From positions 1 through 64,000 of the forward strand of contig NZ_LMWH01000290.1 of NCBI RefSeq assembly GCF_001507435.1: DNA of 64,000 nt, written 5' to 3'. Source of the stretch: Streptomyces sp. NRRL F-5122 (GTDB taxonomy: Bacteria; Actinomycetota; Actinomycetes; Streptomycetales; Streptomycetaceae). Each line of letters begins with the position of its first letter. Position 1 is the first letter of the stretch. Below, in pieces: positions 7,940-18,016 of the stretch. The notes beneath the pieces were generated by a model. It made no database searches. It was not told the origin of the DNA and worked only from the letters and a program-made list of their open reading frames with translations. The position numbers were made by a program, and so were the translations under genes.

Positions 7940-8403
7940 GCCGTCTTCCTTTCGGCGTCGGCTCCGCCCAGCGCCTGGGCCGTCGCGTCCTTCCACGCCA
8001 TCCAGCTCAGGAGGGCGCACTTCACCCGCGCCGGGTACTTGGAGACGCCGGCGAACGCCACCGCGTCCTCCAGCACCTCCTCCATCGCGTCGTCGGGTTC
8101 GAGTCGTCCCTTGGACTGCATCAGTTCCAGGAAGGTCTCCTGGATCTTCTGCGCGTCGGCCAGCTCCCTGCCGACGAGGAGTTCGTTCAGTACGGAGGCC
8201 GATGCCTGGCTGATGGAGCAGCCCTGGCCCTCGTACGAGACGTCCTTGATCGTCGTACCGTCGTACTTCACACGCAGCGTGATCTCGTCGCCGCAGGTCG
8301 GATTGACGTGGTGCACCTCGGCGTCGCCATCCCTCAGACCACGCCCGTGCGGGTTCTTGTAGTGGTCCAGGATGACTTCCTGGTACATCGAATCCAGCTT
8401 CAC
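7936..8403 (-). CDS. sufU: Fe-S cluster assembly sulfurtransferase SufU
   Basis: A 155-residue IscU-like protein of the SufU branch, which receives persulfide sulfur from SufS through a zinc-bound cysteine. The start at GTG 8403 gives MKLDSMYQEVILDHYKNPHGRG, the standard family N-terminus. The three conserved cysteines appear in NPTCGDEI, GQGCSISQAS and VKCALLSW, and the aspartate of CGDE is the fourth zinc ligand. SufU carries the typical roughly 20-residue insertion (VGRELADAQKIQETFLELM) absent from IscU. It lies directly after sufS and overlaps the following DUF59 gene by four bases. Confidence 0.95.
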   Translation of the reverse strand: MKLDSMYQEVILDHYKNPHGRGLRDGDAEVHHVNPTCGDEITLRVKYDGTTIKDVSYEGQGCSISQASASVLNELLVGRELADAQKIQETFLELMQSKGRLEPDDAMEEVLEDAVAFAGVSKYPARVKCALLSWMAWKDATAQALGGADAERKTA

Positions 8404-8419
8404 GGTTTCAGCACGCCCT

Positions 8420-9672
8420 TCAGCCGAAGAAGTTCCGTACGTGCTCCAGCCCCTCGACCAGTGCGTCGATCTCGGCCGGCGTGGAGTACAGATAGAACGA
8501 CGCTCGCGTGGTCGCAGGAATTCCGTACCGCAGGCAGACGGGGCGGGCGCAGTGGTGGCCGACCCGGACCGCGATGCCCTGCTCGTCGAGGACCTGTCCC
8601 ACGTCGTGCGGGTGGATGTCACCGAGCGTGAAGGAGATCGCCGCGCCGCGGTCCTCGGCCGTGGTCGGGCCGATGATCTTCAGGTCGGGGACCTCGCTCA
8701 GCCGCTGCACCGCGTATTCGGTGAGCGCGTGCTCGTGGGCGAGGATCCTGTCCATGCCGATCGAGTTCAGATAGTCGATCGCCGCACCGAGGCCGACCGC
8801 CTGCGCGATCGGCGGCGTACCCGCCTCGAACTTGTGCGGGGCCGGGGCGTACGTCGACGAGTGCATCGACACGGTCTCGATCATCTCGCCGCCGCCCAGG
8901 AACGGAGGCAGGTCCTCCAGGAGCTCCTGGCGTCCCCACAGCACACCGATACCCGTCGGGCCGCACATCTTGTGGCCGGTGAAGGCCACGAAGTCCGCCT
9001 GCAGCGCCTGCACGTCCAGTGGCATGTGCGGCGCGGCCTGGGAGGCGTCGATGCAGACCAGGGCGCCGACCTCCTGGGCGCGCCGGACTATCGCCTCGAC
9101 CGGGTTGACCGTGCCCAGGATGTTGGACACCAGCACGAAGGAGACGATCTTCGTCTTCTCGGTGATGATCTCGTCGATGTTCGACAGGTCGAGCCGGCCG
9201 TCGTCGGTGAGGCCGAACCACTTCAGCTTCGCGCCCGTGCGCTGCGCCAGCAGCTGCCACGGCACGATGTTGGAGTGGTGCTCCATCTCCGTGATGACGA
9301 TCTCGGTCTCGTGGTCCACCCGGTAGGGCTCGTCGGCCCAGCCGAGCATGTTCGCCACGAGGTTGAGCGATTCGGAGGCGTTCTTGGTGAAGATCACCTC
9401 GTCGCGGCTCGGTGCGTTGATGAACGCGGCGACCTTGTCACGCGCGCCCTCGTACAGCGCCGTGGCCTCCTCGGCGAGCACATGCACACCGCGGTGGACG
9501 TTGGCGTTGTAGCGCTCGTAGTACTCCGCGAGGACGTCGAGCACCTGGCGCGGCTTCTGCGAGGTCGCGGCGTTGTCCAGGTACACGAGCTTCTTGCCGT
9601 CGTGGACCAGCCGGTCCAGGACGGGGAAGTCCTTGCGGATCGCCTCGGTGTCGAGGAGGCCCGGCAGCTGTG

Positions 9673-9676
<4 letters not shown>
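8420..9676 (-). CDS. sufS: Cysteine desulfurase SufS
   Basis: A 418-residue PLP-dependent group II cysteine desulfurase, converting cysteine to alanine and a protein-bound persulfide. It starts at GTG 9676, overlapping the sufC stop by four bases. Visible motifs: KLVYLDNAATSQKPRQVLD near residue 30, the PLP-lysine segment VAFTGHKMCGPTGIG at about 230-245, and the active-site loop GHHCARPVC with the catalytic cysteine at about C376. The short RxGHHCAxP loop distinguishes SufS from IscS-type enzymes. It works with SufU, which here lies directly downstream. Confidence 0.96.
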
Positions 9677-10437
<761 letters not shown>

Positions 10438-10444
10438 GGGTGCC

Positions 10445-10765
10445 TCAGGACTCCTGGGTGAGGGAGACGAGCACGTCGTCCCCTTCGATCTTTACGGGGT
10501 AAACGGGGACGGGGCGCGTCGCGGGAAGGGCGTCGGGCTTTCCGGAACGGAGGTCGAAGCGCGAGCCGTGCAGCCAGCACTCGATGTGGCAGTCGTCGAC
10601 CTCGCCCTCGGAGAGCGACACGTTGGCGTGGGAGCAGATGTCGTTGATCGCGAACACCTCTCCCTCGGTCCTGACGACCGAGATCGGCGTGCCGTCGAGT
10701 TCCACCCGCTTCGGGGTGTCCTCCTCCAGCTCGCCCAGCCCGCAGACGCGTACGAACAAGGTCAT
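10445..10765 (-). CDS. Rieske-type ferredoxin of the suf operon
   Basis: A 106-residue soluble Rieske-fold protein. Ligand motifs are ICSHANVSL (Cys-x-His) and IECWLHGSRFD (Cys-x-x-His) about 20 residues apart. It lacks the extra disulfide cysteines of cytochrome bc1 Rieske proteins, so it belongs to the dioxygenase-ferredoxin/NirD-like class. It overlaps the sufD stop (start 10765, sufD stop 10762-10764) and lies 7 nt before sufC, so it is a genuine operon member. This arrangement recurs in actinobacterial suf operons; its role (electron donor for cluster assembly, or redox sensing) is inferred only. Confidence 0.9.
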   Translation of the reverse strand: MTLFVRVCGLGELEEDTPKRVELDGTPISVVRTEGEVFAINDICSHANVSLSEGEVDDCHIECWLHGSRFDLRSGKPDALPATRPVPVYPVKIEGDDVLVSLTQES

Positions 10766-11946
10766 GCGACCGATGCCTCCAGCTCCTCCTCGATCTTGGC
10801 GATCAGGCGCTCCTCGATGTCGCCGACGCCGATCTGCTGGACCAGCTCGGCGAAGAAGCCGCGGACGACGAGGCGGCGGGCGTCGTGCTCGGGGATGCCG
10901 CGGGCCATCAGGTAGAAGAGCTGCTCGTCGTCGAAGCGGCCGGTCGCGGAGGCGTGGCCGGCACCGACGATCTCGCCGGTCTCGATCTCCAGGTTGGGGA
11001 CCGAGTCGACGCGGGAGCCGTCCGTGAGGACCAGGTTGCGGTTCATCTCGTAGGTGTCCGTGCCCTCGGCCTTGGCCTCGATGAGCACGTCACCGATCCA
11101 CACGGCGTGCGCGTCGTCGCCCTGGAGCGCGCCCTTGTAGACGACGTTCGACTTGCAGTGCGGGGCGTTGTGGTCGACGAAGAGCCGGTGCTCCTGGTGC
11201 TGGCCCTTGTCGGTGAAGTAGAGCCCGAACAGCTCGGCATCGCCGCCGGTGCCCGCGTAGGTCACGCGCGGGTGCAGGCGTACGACGTCGCCGCCGAAGG
11301 TCACGACGACGGACTTGAAGGAGGCGTCGCGGCCGACGAGCGCGTTGTGCTGCGCGACGTGCACCGACTTCTCGTCCCAGTCCTGGACGGAGACCACGGT
11401 CAGCTTTGCGCCGTCACCGAGGAGGTAGTCGACGTTGGCGGCGAGTACCGCGTCACCGGTGTGGTCGATGACGACGACGGCCTCGGCGAAGGCACCGAGC
11501 TCGATCACCTGGTGGCCGAAGGCGACCCCGCCCTCGCCGTGCACGGCGATGCGGATCGGCTCGGTGAGCACCGTCTCCTTGGGGACGGTCACCACGCCGG
11601 CCTGCTCGAACGCCGAGTACGCCTGCGCCGCGACCCGGTCCACCGGGGTGCCCGCCCGGCCCGGCCGCGCGTCGTCACGGCCGACGGTCTCGACGACGAC
11701 GCCCTCGGGCGCCTCGACGGTCACCTTCACGCCGCCGCCGTTCGCGACGGCGGTGCCGTCGTGCAGCCCGCGCAGCCGCTCCAGCGGCGTGAACCGCCAC
11801 TCCTCCTCGCGGCCGTGCGGGACCGGGAAGTCGGCCACGTCGAAGGACGGCGGCGCGCTCATGCGCGTGGCGACGGTCGACTCGGCGGCCACCGCGATCG
11901 AGCCCGCGGTGGTCGCTCCCACGGGGATGTTCTGGGCCTCAGCCAT
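10762..11946 (-). CDS. sufD: Fe-S cluster assembly protein SufD
   Basis: A 394-residue scaffold subunit of SufBCD. It begins MAEAQNIPVG and has the alpha-helical N-terminal region with SFDVADFPVPHGREEEWRFTPLERLRGLHDG, the hallmark of SufD. A long right-handed beta-helix follows (about 150-330). The C-terminal helices contain GHASATGRFDDEQLFYLMARGIPEHDARRLVVRGFFAELVQQIG, the SufB/D family signature. It partners SufB and SufC to build [Fe-S] clusters. Located 86 bases after sufB, an intergenic space without a clear terminator. Confidence 0.96.
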   Translation of the reverse strand: MAEAQNIPVGATTAGSIAVAAESTVATRMSAPPSFDVADFPVPHGREEEWRFTPLERLRGLHDGTAVANGGGVKVTVEAPEGVVVETVGRDDARPGRAGTPVDRVAAQAYSAFEQAGVVTVPKETVLTEPIRIAVHGEGGVAFGHQVIELGAFAEAVVVIDHTGDAVLAANVDYLLGDGAKLTVVSVQDWDEKSVHVAQHNALVGRDASFKSVVVTFGGDVVRLHPRVTYAGTGGDAELFGLYFTDKGQHQEHRLFVDHNAPHCKSNVVYKGALQGDDAHAVWIGDVLIEAKAEGTDTYEMNRNLVLTDGSRVDSVPNLEIETGEIVGAGHASATGRFDDEQLFYLMARGIPEHDARRLVVRGFFAELVQQIGVGDIEERLIAKIEEELEASVA

Positions 11947-12032
11947 GGCTGTCGTTGTGCTCTCTTCCTGCGTCGGTTGTGATCCTCGGCCCGCCCCGTA
12001 CGGGCGGGCCGGCGCTGCTCAAAAGGGGCGGG

Positions 12033-13454
12033 TCAGCCGACCGCGCCTTCCATCTGCAGCTCGATCAGCCGGTTGAGCTCCAGCGCGTACTCCATGGGCA
12101 GCTCCTTGGCGATCGGCTCGACGAAGCCGCGCACGATCATCGCCATCGCCTCGAACTCGGACAGGCCGCGGCTCATCAGGTAGAAGAGCTGGTCCTCGGA
12201 GACCTTGGAGACGGTCGCCTCGTGGCCCATGGACACGTCGTCCTCGCGGACGTCCACGTAGGGGTACGTGTCGGAGCGGGAGATCGTGTCGACCAGCAGC
12301 GCGTCGCAGAGCACGTTGGACTTGGAGCCCGCGGCGCCCTCACCGATCTCGACCAGGCCGCGGTACGAGGTGCGGCCGCCGCCGCGCGCCACCGACTTGG
12401 AGACGATGTTGGAGGAGGTGTTCGGCGCCATGTGGACCATCTTGGAACCGGCGTCCTGGTGCTGGCCCTCGCCCGCGAACGCGATGGAGAGCGTCTCGCC
12501 CTTGGCGTGCTCGCCCATCAGGTAGACGGCCGGGTACTTCATCGTCACCTTGGAGCCGATGTTGCCGTCGATCCACTCCATGGTCGCGCCCTCGTAGGCG
12601 ACGGCGCGCTTGGTGACCAGGTTGTAGACGTTGTTCGACCAGTTCTGGATGGTCGTGTAGCGGCAGCGGGCGTTCTTCTTGACGATGATCTCCACGACCG
12701 CGGAGTGCAGCGAGTCCGACTTGTAGATCGGCGCCGTGCACCCCTCGACATAGTGCACGTAGGCACCTTCGTCGACGATGATCAGGGTCCGCTCGAACTG
12801 GCCCATGTTCTCCGTGTTGATGCGGAAGTAGGCCTGGAGCGGGATCTCCACGTGCACACCCGGCGGCACGTAGATGAAGGAGCCGCCCGACCACACGGCG
12901 GTGTTCAGGGACGCGAACTTGTTGTCACCGGCGGGGATGACGGTCCCGAAGTACTCCTTGAAGAGCTCCGGGTGCTCCTTCAGAGCGGTGTCCGTGTCCA
13001 GGAAGATGACGCCCTGCTCCTCCAGGTCCTCGCGGATCTGGTGGTAGACGACCTCCGACTCGTACTGGGCCGCGACACCGGCCACGAGGCGCTGCTTCTC
13101 CGCCTCCGGGATGCCGAGCTTGTCGTACGTGTTCTTGATGTCCTCGGGCAGGTCCTCCCAGGACTCCGCCTGCTTCTCCGTGGAGCGCACGAAGTACTTG
13201 ATGTTGTCGAAGTCGATGCCCGACAGGTCCGAGCCCCAGTTCGGCATGGGCTTCTTCTCGAAGAGGCGCAGGCCCTTCAGGCGCAGCTTGGTCATCCACT
13301 CCGGCTCCGACTTCTTGCCGGAGATGTCGCGGACGACGTCCTCGTTCAGACCACGCTTCGCCGCGGCACCGGCTTCGTCGGAGTCGGCCCAGCCGTATTC
13401 GTAATTGCCCAGGCCCTCGAGTTCGGGGTGAGCAGTCTCCGTGGGGAGAGTCAT
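12033..13454 (-). CDS. sufB: Fe-S cluster assembly protein SufB
   Basis: A 473-residue SufB, the main scaffold subunit on which [4Fe-4S] clusters form. Recognisable stretches are [20 protein letters not shown] near the N-terminus, [21 protein letters not shown], the beta-helix core beginning [20 protein letters not shown] and [22 protein letters not shown], and the C-terminal [29 protein letters not shown]. Cysteine C of HYVEGCTAP is in the conserved position. Its ATG overlaps the sufR stop (ATGA), so SufR and the scaffold are produced from one message. Confidence 0.97.
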   Translation of the reverse strand: MTLPTETAHPELEGLGNYEYGWADSDEAGAAAKRGLNEDVVRDISGKKSEPEWMTKLRLKGLRLFEKKPMPNWGSDLSGIDFDNIKYFVRSTEKQAESWEDLPEDIKNTYDKLGIPEAEKQRLVAGVAAQYESEVVYHQIREDLEEQGVIFLDTDTALKEHPELFKEYFGTVIPAGDNKFASLNTAVWSGGSFIYVPPGVHVEIPLQAYFRINTENMGQFERTLIIVDEGAYVHYVEGCTAPIYKSDSLHSAVVEIIVKKNARCRYTTIQNWSNNVYNLVTKRAVAYEGATMEWIDGNIGSKVTMKYPAVYLMGEHAKGETLSIAFAGEGQHQDAGSKMVHMAPNTSSNIVSKSVARGGGRTSYRGLVEIGEGAAGSKSNVLCDALLVDTISRSDTYPYVDVREDDVSMGHEATVSKVSEDQLFYLMSRGLSEFEAMAMIVRGFVEPIAKELPMEYALELNRLIELQMEGAVG

Positions 13455-14212
13455 GCGGGGTTCCTCCCGGCCGTGCTGGCAGATGCGTTATGGGTGGTCT
13501 CGGAAATCGGTGAGGCTTGGGGTGCCTTGGGGATGAACGTCGTGCAGACGCCGTCGCCGTGCGCGATCGTCGCCAGTCGCTGGACGTGCGTGCCGAGCAG
13601 CTGGGAGAAGACTTCCGTCTCGACCTCGCACAGCTGCGGGAACTGCTCCGCGACATGGGCGACCGGGCAGTGGTGCTGGCAGAGCTGCTCGCCGACCGGT
13701 GCGCTGCGCGCCGTAGCAGCGTACCCGTCCGCGCTCAAGGCCTTGGCCAGGGCTTCGGTGCGCTGCTCGGGGTCGGCGGCCTCGATCGCCTTGCGGTAGG
13801 CGGCGGCCTGCTCGGCGAGCCGGGCGCGGGCGAAGGCCACGACGGCCTCGTCCCCGCCGTACCGCTGCTGGATCCAGCGCAGCGCGTCCGCGGCGAGCTT
13901 GTCGTAGGACTGGTCGAAGGCGTCACGGCCGCAGTCGGTGAGCGCGAAGGCCTTGGCGGGGCGACCGCGCGTGCGCGCGCCGTACACGCGCTGCTCACGG
14001 GGTGCCACGACGTCGTCGGCGACCAGTGCGTCCAGATGTCGTCGTACGGCCGCCTGGGTGAGCCCCAGCCTGCCGGCGAGTTCGGCGACGGTCGACGGGC
14101 CGTGGTCCAGGATGGACCGCGCGACGCGGTTGCGCGTGGAGCGCTCCCCGGTCGCGAGCTCCTCCTGAGGGGACCCCGTGGGGGTCTCCCGAGCCTCGCC
14201 GACGTTTTTCAC
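13451..14212 (-). CDS. sufR: Fe-S sensing transcriptional repressor SufR
   Basis: A DeoR/MarR-like winged-helix regulator of 253 residues from GTG 14212. The DNA-binding domain (about 25-95) reads [44 protein letters not shown]. The C-terminal half holds the cluster-binding cysteines, including [21 protein letters not shown] with three cysteines in the SufR spacing. In related bacteria, including S. avermitilis, SufR carries a cluster and represses the suf operon when clusters are plentiful. I prefer GTG 14212 over TTG 14248 because a TTGTCA/AACAAT promoter places transcription next to that GTG, and the TTG itself lies inside the -35 box. Confidence 0.92.
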   Translation of the reverse strand: MKNVGEARETPTGSPQEELATGERSTRNRVARSILDHGPSTVAELAGRLGLTQAAVRRHLDALVADDVVAPREQRVYGARTRGRPAKAFALTDCGRDAFDQSYDKLAADALRWIQQRYGGDEAVVAFARARLAEQAAAYRKAIEAADPEQRTEALAKALSADGYAATARSAPVGEQLCQHHCPVAHVAEQFPQLCEVETEVFSQLLGTHVQRLATIAHGDGVCTTFIPKAPQASPISETTHNASASTAGRNPA

Positions 14213-14248
14213 AACGCCATTGTTGCGTAATTCCTCAGAGACTGACAA
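14213..14248 (-). promoter_or_regulatory. Promoter of the sufR-suf operon, probably leaderless
   Basis: On the minus strand TTGTCA (14243-14248) and AACAAT (14219-14224) are separated by 18 nt. The GTG at 14210-14212 lies six bases beyond the -10 box, with no Shine-Dalgarno in between. Confidence 0.5.
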
Positions 14249-14284
14249 GCGCCGCCCTCACGGCCCGGCGGTGCGGTGCATCAC

Positions 14285-14298
14285 TTAGGTTCACCTAA
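14285..14298. promoter_or_regulatory. Inverted repeat TTAGGT-TC-ACCTAA upstream of the suf operon
   Basis: Two 6-bp arms around a 2-bp centre, in an otherwise GC-rich region between sufR and the divergent acetyltransferase gene. The arms equal the outer halves of the actinobacterial DmdR/IdeR iron box, but that box is 19 bp long and this one is five bases shorter in the middle. It is a candidate site for SufR or an iron regulator. It lies some 37 bases upstream of the proposed -35 box. Confidence 0.5.
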
Positions 14299-14372
14299 AT
14301 GACCTGCGGAAACGATCTCTGATCGATCAAACCGGTGGCGCCCGCCCGGGCGGTCGGGAAGACTCCCGGACC

Positions 14373-15164
14373 ATGCCCGTACCCCCTCCCACCGGCCCTC
14401 TTGTCACTCGTGACACCGTCGCCGCCCAGCTGAGCGCCCTCGGCGTGGAGCCCGGCGAGACGCTCCTCGTGCACTCCTCCCTCAGCGCGCTCGGCTGGGT
14501 GAGCGGAGGGGCGGTCTCGGTCGTCCAGGGGATCCTCGACGCGCTCGGTCCGGACGGCACCGTGGTGGTCCCCACCCAGACCGGCGACCTGTCGGATCCC
14601 GCGGTGTGGAGCAATCCGCCCGTACCCGAGGAGTGGTGGGAGACCATCCGGGCGACCATGCCCGCCTACGACCCGCTCGTCACCCCGTCGCGGGGTGTCG
14701 GCGCGATACCGGAGACACTGCGCACATGGCCGGGCGCCCTGCGCAGCGCCCACCCGCAGACGTCGTTCGCCGCGGTCGGAGCGCGGGCGGCGGAGGTCGT
14801 CGAGGGCCACGCGCCCGACTGCCGCCTCGGAGAGCGGAGCCCGCTCGCCCGGCTGGAGGCGATGGCCGCCCGCGTGCTCCTGCTCGGAGCGGGCTACGAC
14901 ACATGCACAAGCTTCCACCTCGCCGAGTACCGGATCCCCGCACCGCTCGTCCGGGTGGGGCGGCCGGGACCGGACGGCTGGGAAGTGGTGACGGAGGTCT
15001 CGATCACCTCGGACCGGTTCGACGAGCTGGGCCACGACTTCGAGCGGGACCGGCCGGTGGTGCGGGGCAGGGTGGGGGCGGCCCACGCACGGCTGTTCCC
15101 CGTGGCCGACGCCGTGGCGTACGCGCAGCGGTGGCTGGCTCTGCACCGGCCGGTAGCGGAGTAG
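14373..15164 (+). CDS. AAC(3)-family N-acetyltransferase
   Basis: A 263-residue member of the aminoglycoside 3-N-acetyltransferase family. Key segments are [32 protein letters not shown] near the N-terminus, [56 protein letters not shown] and the [19 protein letters not shown] stretch. These cover the acetyl-CoA and substrate sites of the fold. Streptomycete members are often chromosomal and not linked to aminoglycoside production; no biosynthetic genes lie nearby, so the natural substrate is open. Divergent from sufR and followed by an ABC exporter pair with its own promoter. Confidence 0.88.
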   Translation: MPVPPPTGPLVTRDTVAAQLSALGVEPGETLLVHSSLSALGWVSGGAVSVVQGILDALGPDGTVVVPTQTGDLSDPAVWSNPPVPEEWWETIRATMPAYDPLVTPSRGVGAIPETLRTWPGALRSAHPQTSFAAVGARAAEVVEGHAPDCRLGERSPLARLEAMAARVLLLGAGYDTCTSFHLAEYRIPAPLVRVGRPGPDGWEVVTEVSITSDRFDELGHDFERDRPVVRGRVGAAHARLFPVADAVAYAQRWLALHRPVAE

Positions 15165-15202
15165 TTTGCCGACCCCCTCGTCAAGCACCCCACGCGGCTA
15201 CC

Positions 15203-15217
15203 TAGACTCTGGACCCA
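15203..15217 (+). promoter_or_regulatory. Leaderless promoter of the ABC-2 exporter
   Basis: A -10 box TAGACT (15203-15208) lies eight bases before the ATG at 15217, and no ribosome-binding site is present. The -35 element is weak. Confidence 0.45.
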
Positions 15218-16140
15218 TGCGAAGTGAGCCGGTCGTCCAGGTGCGGTCCCTGGTGAAGCGGTACGGCGCGAAAACAGCGGTGGACGGCCTCGATCTGGAG
15301 GCCGGGGCGGGTGTCACCGCCGTGCTCGGCCCGAACGGGGCCGGCAAGACGACCACGGTCGAGACCTGCGAGGGGTACCGGAGGCCGGATTCCGGCACGG
15401 TACGCGTCCTGGGCCTCGACCCGGTCCGTGAAGCCTCCGCGCTGCGCCCCCGTATAGGTGTGATGCTCCAGTCGGGCGGCGTCTACTCGGGCGCCCGCGC
15501 CGACGAGATGCTCCGCCATGTCGCCAGGCTGCACGCGCACCCACTGGACGTGGACACGCTCATCGAACGGCTGGGGCTCACCGGCTGCGGACGCACCAGC
15601 TACCGGCGTCTGTCCGGTGGGCAGCAGCAGCGGCTGGCACTCGCCATGGCCGTCGTCGGCCGCCCCGAGCTGGTCTTCCTGGACGAACCGACCGCGGGCC
15701 TCGACCCGCAGGCCCGCCGCGCCACCTGGGACCTCGTCCGCGATCTGCGCGCCGACGGCGTGTCCGTGATCCTCACGACGCACTACATGGACGAGGCCGA
15801 GCAGCTCGCCGACGACGTGGCGATCATCGACTCCGGCCGGGTCGTCGCGCAGGGCTCCCCGGAGGCACTGTGCCGGGGCGGCGCCGAGAACACGCTGCGC
15901 TTCACGGGCCGCCCGGGTCTGGACGTGGGGTCCCTGCTCAAGGCCCTGCCGGTGGACTCCAGCGCGGGCGAAGTGACGCCGGGCGCCTACCGCATCGTCG
16001 GCAAGGTCAACCCGCAACTGCTCGCGACGGTCACCTCCTGGTGCGCCCAGCACGGGGTGATGCCGGACCGGATCTCCGTCGAACGGCACACCCTCGAAGA
16101 CGTCTTCCTCGAGCTGACGGGCAAGGAGCTGCGTTCGTGA
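15217..16140 (+). CDS. ABC-2 type exporter, ATP-binding subunit
   Basis: A 307-residue ABC ATPase of the DrrA/CcmA type. Walker A GPNGAGKTTT at about 41-50, Q-loop MLQSGGVYSGA, signature LSGGQQQRLALAMAVVG at about 135, Walker B LVFLDEPTAGLDPQARR and H-loop TTHYMDEAEQL. The C-terminal 80 residues are the accessory domain typical of exporters of lipids or antibiotics. The next gene encodes the membrane partner and overlaps by GTGA. The start at ATG 15217 is supported by the leaderless promoter; an in-frame GTG further upstream is not supported. Substrate unknown. Located just before ctaA as in other Streptomyces, it may serve cytochrome oxidase or envelope biogenesis, but that is speculation. 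Confidence 0.92.
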   Translation: MRSEPVVQVRSLVKRYGAKTAVDGLDLEAGAGVTAVLGPNGAGKTTTVETCEGYRRPDSGTVRVLGLDPVREASALRPRIGVMLQSGGVYSGARADEMLRHVARLHAHPLDVDTLIERLGLTGCGRTSYRRLSGGQQQRLALAMAVVGRPELVFLDEPTAGLDPQARRATWDLVRDLRADGVSVILTTHYMDEAEQLADDVAIIDSGRVVAQGSPEALCRGGAENTLRFTGRPGLDVGSLLKALPVDSSAGEVTPGAYRIVGKVNPQLLATVTSWCAQHGVMPDRISVERHTLEDVFLELTGKELRS

Positions 16141-16907
16141 CCACCGTCGGTACCTTCGCGCCGAAGCCCGGCGCCGCTCCGCTCCCCCGCATGATCGCGG
16201 CCCAGGCCGCACTCGAGACGAGGATGCTGCTGCGCAACGGCGAGCAGCTTCTGCTGACCGTCGTCATCCCGACGCTGCTGCTGCTCCTCTTCGGCTCCGT
16301 CGACATCGTGGACACCGGTGCGGGCAAGGCCGTCGACTTCCTCGCGCCGGGCATCCTGGCGCTCGCCGTGATGTCGACCGCGTTCACCGGGCAGGCCATC
16401 GCGACCGGCTTCGAGCGCCGCTACGGCGTGCTGAAGCGGCTCGCCTCCTCGCCGCTGCCCCGCTGGGGGCTGATGACCGCCAAGACGGCCTCAGTCCTGG
16501 TCACCGAGGTCCTCCAGGTGGTCCTGCTGACGGTGATCGCCTACGCGCTCGGCTGGTCCCCGCACGGCGACCCGCTGTCGGTGCTGCTTCTGCTGGTCCT
16601 GGGCACGGCGGCCTTCTCCGGGCTCGGCCTGCTCATGGCGGGCACCTTGAAGGCGGAGGCCACCCTGGCCGCAGCCAACCTGGTCTTCCTGCTGCTGCTG
16701 GTGGGCGGCGGCGTGATCGTGCCCCTGGACAAGTTCCCCGCGGGCGCCCAGGACGTCCTCGCCCTGCTGCCCATCACCGCCCTGTCCGACGGTCTGCGCG
16801 ACGTCCTCCAGCACGGTGCGGGCATGCCCGTCGGGGACCTCGCCGTCCTGGTCGTGTGGGCGGTCGTGGGGCTGGCCGCGGCAGGACGGTTCTTCCGCTG
16901 GGAGTGA
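16137..16907 (+). CDS. ABC-2 type exporter, permease subunit
   Basis: A 256-residue integral membrane protein with six predicted helices, starting at GTG 16137, which overlaps the ATPase stop. The first helix is EQLLLTVVIPTLLLLLFG, followed by FLAPGILALAVMSTAFTGQAIATGFERRYGVLKRLASSPLPRWGLMTAKT, the ABC-2 permease signature region. The motif LPITALSDGLRDVLQHG near the C-terminus is also typical. It forms the exporter with the upstream ATPase. No substrate-specific feature is visible. Confidence 0.9.
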   Translation: MTTVGTFAPKPGAAPLPRMIAAQAALETRMLLRNGEQLLLTVVIPTLLLLLFGSVDIVDTGAGKAVDFLAPGILALAVMSTAFTGQAIATGFERRYGVLKRLASSPLPRWGLMTAKTASVLVTEVLQVVLLTVIAYALGWSPHGDPLSVLLLLVLGTAAFSGLGLLMAGTLKAEATLAAANLVFLLLLVGGGVIVPLDKFPAGAQDVLALLPITALSDGLRDVLQHGAGMPVGDLAVLVVWAVVGLAAAGRFFRWE

Positions 16908-16948
16908 GCCCCAGGCGGCGGATGGCCCCTGGTCGTCCGCCTTGGGGC
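16908..16948 (+). terminator. Hairpin between the ABC exporter and ctaA
   Basis: GCCCCAGGCGG (16908-16918) pairs with CCGCCTTGGGGC (16937-16948) with one bulged base. It directly follows the permease stop codon, so it probably ends the exporter transcript before the ctaA promoter. Confidence 0.5.
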
Positions 16949-16982
16949 CGACCCCTCGTGAAACCGTGCACAAGCGGCCCCC

Positions 16983-16996
16983 TACGATGAGGGGCG
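16983..16996 (+). promoter_or_regulatory. Leaderless promoter of ctaA
   Basis: TACGAT (16983-16988) lies seven bases before the GTG at 16996. TGAAAC (16959-16964), 18 bases further up, may be a -35 element. This arrangement makes an overlapping ATG at 16987 unlikely as the start, because it lies inside the -10 box. Confidence 0.45.
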
Positions 16997-17994
16997 TGCC
17001 AAACGTGACCCGCGCCGATGCCGTAGCGGCCGTGCGCAACCCGCTCACCTTCATCGCCGCACGCTGGACCCCGGAGCCCCGGACGGTGCAGCGGGCGGCG
17101 CTCGCCGCGCTCGTCATGTCGGTCGTCATCGTCGTCACCGGCGGTGCCGTGCGTCTGACCGGCTCCGGACTCGGCTGCCCGACCTGGCCGCAGTGCACGG
17201 ACGACTCGCTGACCACGACCCGTGCCATGGGTGTGCACGGTGCGATCGAGTTCGGCAACCGCATGCTGACGTACGTGCTGTGCGCGGCGGTCGGCTGGGC
17301 GATCGTCGCCGCGCGGTCGCAGAAGCCGCGCAGGCGCAGCCTCACCCGGTTCGGCTGGGCGCAGTTCTGGATCGTGATGAGCAACGCGGTCCTCGGCGGC
17401 ATCGTCGTCCTCGTCGGCCTCAACCCGTACACCGTCGCCGCCCACTTCCTGCTCTCCACCGCGCTCATCACGGTGGCCACGCTGATGTGGCAGCGCACGA
17501 GGGAGAGCGACACGGAGCCGCGTCCGCTGGTCGGCCGGGCCGTGCAGCAGCTGGTGTGGTTCCTGGTCGTCGCCTCCGTGCTGCTGATCGCGGTGGGCAC
17601 CGTGGTCACCGGTGCGGGCCCGCACGCGGGCGACTCCAGCGAGGTCGAGCGCATCGGGATCGACTGGCAGAGCGTCGCCAAACTGCACGCCGTGCTGGCC
17701 TGGATCGTGGTGACGCTCACCTTCGCCCTGTGGTTCGTCCTGAAGGCGGTGGACGCGCCCGCGGGCCCGCGGCACCGCACCCGGGAGCTGTTCCTGATCC
17801 TTCTGGGCCAGGGCGTCATCGGCTACGTCCAGTACTTCACGCACCTGCCCGAGCTCCTGGTCGGGCTCCACATGTTCGGCTCCTGCCTGGTGTGGATCGG
17901 GGTGCTCAGGGTGCTGCTGTCGCTGCGCGAACGCCCGGCGTCCATGGCGGGGCTCCCGGGTCCGTCGGCGGAGTCGGCCCTCAGCGCCGCCTGA
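16996..17994 (+). CDS. ctaA: Heme A synthase
   Basis: A CtaA/Cox15-family membrane enzyme, 332 residues from GTG 16996 (335 from ATG 16987). It oxidises the C8 methyl of heme O to a formyl group, giving heme A for the aa3-type terminal oxidase. Eight helices are arranged as two four-helix bundles. Heme-binding histidines appear in AMGVHGAIEFGNRMLTYVL, PYTVAAHFLLSTALI, WQSVAKLHAVLAWIVV and LPELLVGLHMFGSCLVW. The extracytoplasmic loop after helix 1 has the paired-cysteine-type motif GLGCPTWPQC. Heme O synthase (ctaB) is encoded 2 kb away, as in other Streptomyces. Confidence 0.94.
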   Translation: MPNVTRADAVAAVRNPLTFIAARWTPEPRTVQRAALAALVMSVVIVVTGGAVRLTGSGLGCPTWPQCTDDSLTTTRAMGVHGAIEFGNRMLTYVLCAAVGWAIVAARSQKPRRRSLTRFGWAQFWIVMSNAVLGGIVVLVGLNPYTVAAHFLLSTALITVATLMWQRTRESDTEPRPLVGRAVQQLVWFLVVASVLLIAVGTVVTGAGPHAGDSSEVERIGIDWQSVAKLHAVLAWIVVTLTFALWFVLKAVDAPAGPRHRTRELFLILLGQGVIGYVQYFTHLPELLVGLHMFGSCLVWIGVLRVLLSLRERPASMAGLPGPSAESALSAA

Positions 17995-18016
17995 TGCCGG
18001 CGCGGGGGCGGTGATC

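Noticed and set aside
14285..14298. Canonical DmdR/IdeR iron box
   Set aside because: The consensus is 19 bp with nine-base arms. This element is 14 bp, so direct DmdR binding is doubtful and it is reported only as a related palindrome.
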